The position numbers and the translations under genes were made by a program. This document shows positions 61,129 to 64,000 of a stretch of DNA of 64,000 nt, piece by piece. Position 1 is the stretch's first letter, and each line of letters begins with the position of its first letter. This DNA is from Pegea sp. RAD2-039. Its lineage: Eukaryota > Chordata > Thaliacea > Salpida > Salpidae. Under the pieces are notes generated by a model. That model ran no database searches and had not been told where the DNA came from. It was given only the letters and a program-made list of their open reading frames with translations. The stretch lies in assembly GCA_034620365.1 (NCBI GenBank), contig JAQGEQ010000350.1, positions 290,778 to 354,777 of the forward strand, written 5' to 3'.

Positions 61129-62348
61129 AATTTTTGCCAATAAGCAGTGTACAGGACCAAAAAAAGACGTGAAAGAACTAGGTAGGTAATAATTTTCAGA
61201 TAACAAAATATTGACCACTAGTGGTGCTAAAGCACAAATTTTAGCTAAAATTATAAAAATCGCACAAATCGACAATAAAAACTTATAATTACTTGAAAAA
61301 ACAGTATTTTTGAAATGAGGCAAATAGACCTAAATTGAAAATAATTATAATAGCTGTCCGTCTGTATCTAATATATCGAAAATACACTTATTTAGCAAAA
61401 CACATTCATTTCAAATTAGTGATTTTAAAGTAGGGGTTAAAAAACTTACAGACTCAGAATTTATTGAATGAGAGTTTAAAATGAAAAAAAAAAAATACTT
61501 TTAATGTGGCTAGAAAAATAGCATGACAATTGCTACCAATGAAAAAAGAAATTTGTAATAAGCATTGTAACTTTCATTATATTTTACCAGCCTATTTTTG
61601 ACTTCAAAAGATTTTAAGTATAAAAACAGTTTATTATCCCATTAGTAAAAATACGTTAGTCAAAAAAATCTTTTATATAACTTAAAACTTTTCGATGCAT
61701 GAAAAATTGTGATTAGGAATTAATTTTAAATTCTTTGTTAGTAGATCAAGTTCTTAACTACAATTCATACCAAACCTTTATCATTTTAAATTCTTAAGCG
61801 AAAGATTGAAAATCTAAGATTAATGCTAAACGAAGAATATTTATATTTCTCTTGCGTTACATTAACGTTGCCACTTATTGTATGCTAATCGTTGTCGTAA
61901 TTACGGAAACAAAGTTTAGTCGTTTTGTAGTTTTCAAAGTGTAATAATATAGTTGAAGTTTTCTTGAACTTCTACATATTATAAAAATTCGAATAAATCT
62001 TCATAATTATCTAGACTCATTTTTGTAAAGCAAAAACCATTTTCTGTGTTTCAAGATACGTATCGGTGGTTAAAAGGGCAAGGATATCTTTATTCACTGT
62101 AGCTACATATTTCTTCGTGGAGCCCAAATTTTATGCTTTCAGAAAACTTATTTGAACTTGAGAGATTTGTCGTATGCAAACAATCGAAAACCTCGTTGGG
62201 TAACTTTTAATAAAACTTAAAAAAACGCTTTACCTATAAACTGATATAATATTTATAATGGCCTACTTGGGCAGAGAACGTAAAATGCAAAAGTTCTACG
62301 AAAATTTAGGAGTTTTTACTCTTTCTTTGATGTTGATTTTTCTTCTAT

Positions 62349-62880
62349 ATTTTTTAGTTATTTACCAAATTGATAGTGTCATTCGGAGCAATCTGCTGCG
62401 ATATTTTCCCACTTGCTGGTATTGATGTTAATCGATTTCATGTCGCGCTTGCATGTATCGTTAAAAAGGAGGCAAGAACAGCCAATGTTATGTTCGTCTT
62501 TTGAAAACTTTCAATACAACAAATTTTTTGGGATCTGTCTGTCTTCAATTCTACTTATATAATCAAGCCAGCAAAGACTGTGGTGGCTTAGCAAATTACA
62601 TTGTTATAAGGCCAGTGCGCTTTAGGGCTTCTCTGTATTAGATCAAAATAAAAGATGAATTTGTTTTTGTTAGCTTTCGACAAAGTCCAAGTTTTGCTGG
62701 CGTACAACAGCGTACTGCAGATAAAGGCTCTATAGATGGCAGCATTATTTTGATGGATAACTTTGGATCATCCCACACCCTAAAGGTAAACCGTGCAAGT
62801 GTACCAGATGCATCTGTTGATCTCTGATTCTACTGATGTTGATGATGTTATTTTTAAGCTGAAATAGACAAAATTATCTA
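62349..62880 (-). mobile_element. LINE reverse-transcriptase C-terminal relic (right arm)
   Basis: Mirror image of 31270-31800 with the same YRAFICSTLLYASKTWTL signature on the minus strand. Confidence 0.75.
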
Positions 62881-63547
62881 CAGATTCACAGCCATCGATA
62901 TTAATTGTAAAATTAAATTTCTTAATATCTTTTACACATATGTTGATAATGTTGTCTCTACACTTATTCTATTTTTTTTTATATGGTCGCTGATCTTATT
63001 TTAACTTAAGTAAATAAAGTTTCTACGAAAGCACTTAAAAACAGGCTAATTATAACATATAATACTATAGATTTTGTTAAAAATTTCAGCTTCTCACAAC
63101 ATTTATAATACTAGAATTCGATTTTGTACATAATATAAGAGATTCTTTTTAAAAAGTATACTAAATAGACCTATAAAAACTACCTAACTTAATTTACTTG
63201 CATTTTCTTTAGCTTTATCTTTTCAATAGATAAACTTTTACAAAATTATATTAATTTAGGTTAATTATACTAATTTTAGTATATCCGTACTTCCATATAT
63301 TGCAATACACTTTCTGTCGGTAAAGCTGAATGTTTTTATTATAACCTTCCTAACAAGTTTTGTAATTAAATTATTTTTTTACTAAGATAAGTTAAAACAA
63401 AATAGCAATTTAATTTTAATTCATAACATATTTACCTTTATTTACAAATTTAGTGTGCTTTTTATTTGTTTTAGCCAAAATTACTTAACAAATAAAACAA
63501 ACTAGATGGTTTGAAAAAAACTTGCTATATTATGACAAGATAAAATT

Positions 63548-64000
63548 ATGATTAAATACCCTCAAATTTGTGTGATTGTGAAAAAAATAGTAGACACAGC
63601 TATTTTTACCATTTATTTAGCTATTGTTGGTGTCTATACATTTATTTGGTATAGACAACACACACTGTATCAGCAACCAATAATGCAGCCACTAAGTACC
63701 AAATTTGTTCGAATAAAGAGTTTTGTATCAATAGCAATAATCTATTTTGGTGGATTATATGGTATTTTAAGTGCTATGATTGCTAAGAAATACCAAAAAC
63801 CTGATCATGGTTGCTCATTTATACCAAACGTAGCAAAGGAAAAAAGAACCGCAGTTATATTAGGTGCTTGTTTAACAGTAAGTTCTCAATTAATAATCTT
63901 TTTTCTCGTCTTGTACCCTTTAATTATAAGCAAATTAAAAATAAAAAGATTTCGAGTAAACGATTCTATATCAAAAGTTTCTAGATTTACAGAAAAACAA
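63548..64000 (+). pseudogene. Truncated seven-helix receptor copy (right arm, cut by window end)
   Basis: Mirror of 29936-30601, starting MIKYPQICVIVKKIVDTAIF and open to the end of the window. Helices 1 and 2 are absent, as in the left copy. Confidence 0.7.

Larger units (their letters stand above)
52797..64000 (-). repeat. Right arm of giant inverted repeat
   Basis: Reverse complement of the left arm and still matching at the last base of the window, so the true arm is longer than 11.2 kb. Small differences exist: scattered single bases, a GTGAGT instead of GTAAGT donor in RPS29 exon 1, and one extra snoRNA subunit. Confidence 0.95.

Overview
The window is nuclear DNA from an AT-rich animal genome. 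Its genes are split by many GT-AG introns, from about 50 bp to over 1 kb. It carries relics of CR1/Jockey-type LINEs and metazoan housekeeping genes. My best guess is an early-branching metazoan, possibly a Hydra-like hydrozoan. That rests on base composition, CR1-like LINEs, slowly evolving gene structures, an animal copy of L-rhamnose mutarotase and signs of trans-splicing. The taxon is inference only.

Region 1 (about 4.3-12.3 kb, + strand): a complete 12-exon phosphatidylserine synthase gene (PTDSS1-like). Three near-identical H/ACA snoRNAs sit in three consecutive introns, and a 113-bp minisatellite sits in another. A two-exon L-rhamnose mutarotase gene follows only 257 bp after the stop codon. 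Region 2 (14.8-30.6 kb): a 59-aa single-pass membrane microprotein, an 8-exon CRAL-TRIO protein like the N-terminal half of MOSPD2, an intronless seven-helix receptor-like gene (- strand), an intronless SLC43A3-like transporter, and a truncated second copy of the receptor gene.

Region 3 (about 30.1-64.0 kb) is a giant inverted repeat. The left arm (at least 30147-41155) and right arm (52797 to the window end) are nearly identical in reverse complement, separated by an 11.6-kb spacer. Each arm carries, from inside to outside, argininosuccinate synthase (ASS1, intact in both), LINE relics, a snoRNA host array, ribosomal protein S29 (eS29, intact in both), another LINE relic and the truncated receptor copy. 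The array is a series of 20-52-nt non-coding mini-exons with exactly one C/D box snoRNA in each intron. Snorna A carries a guide for the 18S site known as Um627 in human. Snorna B carries 12 nt complementary to the conserved 28S AUAGGGGCGAAA segment. The left arm has 5 A + 3 B copies and the right arm 6 A + 3 B. The spacer holds a complete syntenin gene (SDCBP-like, two PDZ domains) and decayed LINEs.

The strongest unexpected signals are therefore RNA and structural: two unrelated intronic snoRNA expansions, a palindrome that duplicates a translation- and ribosome-related block, and an eS29 that has lost two of its four zinc-binding cysteines.
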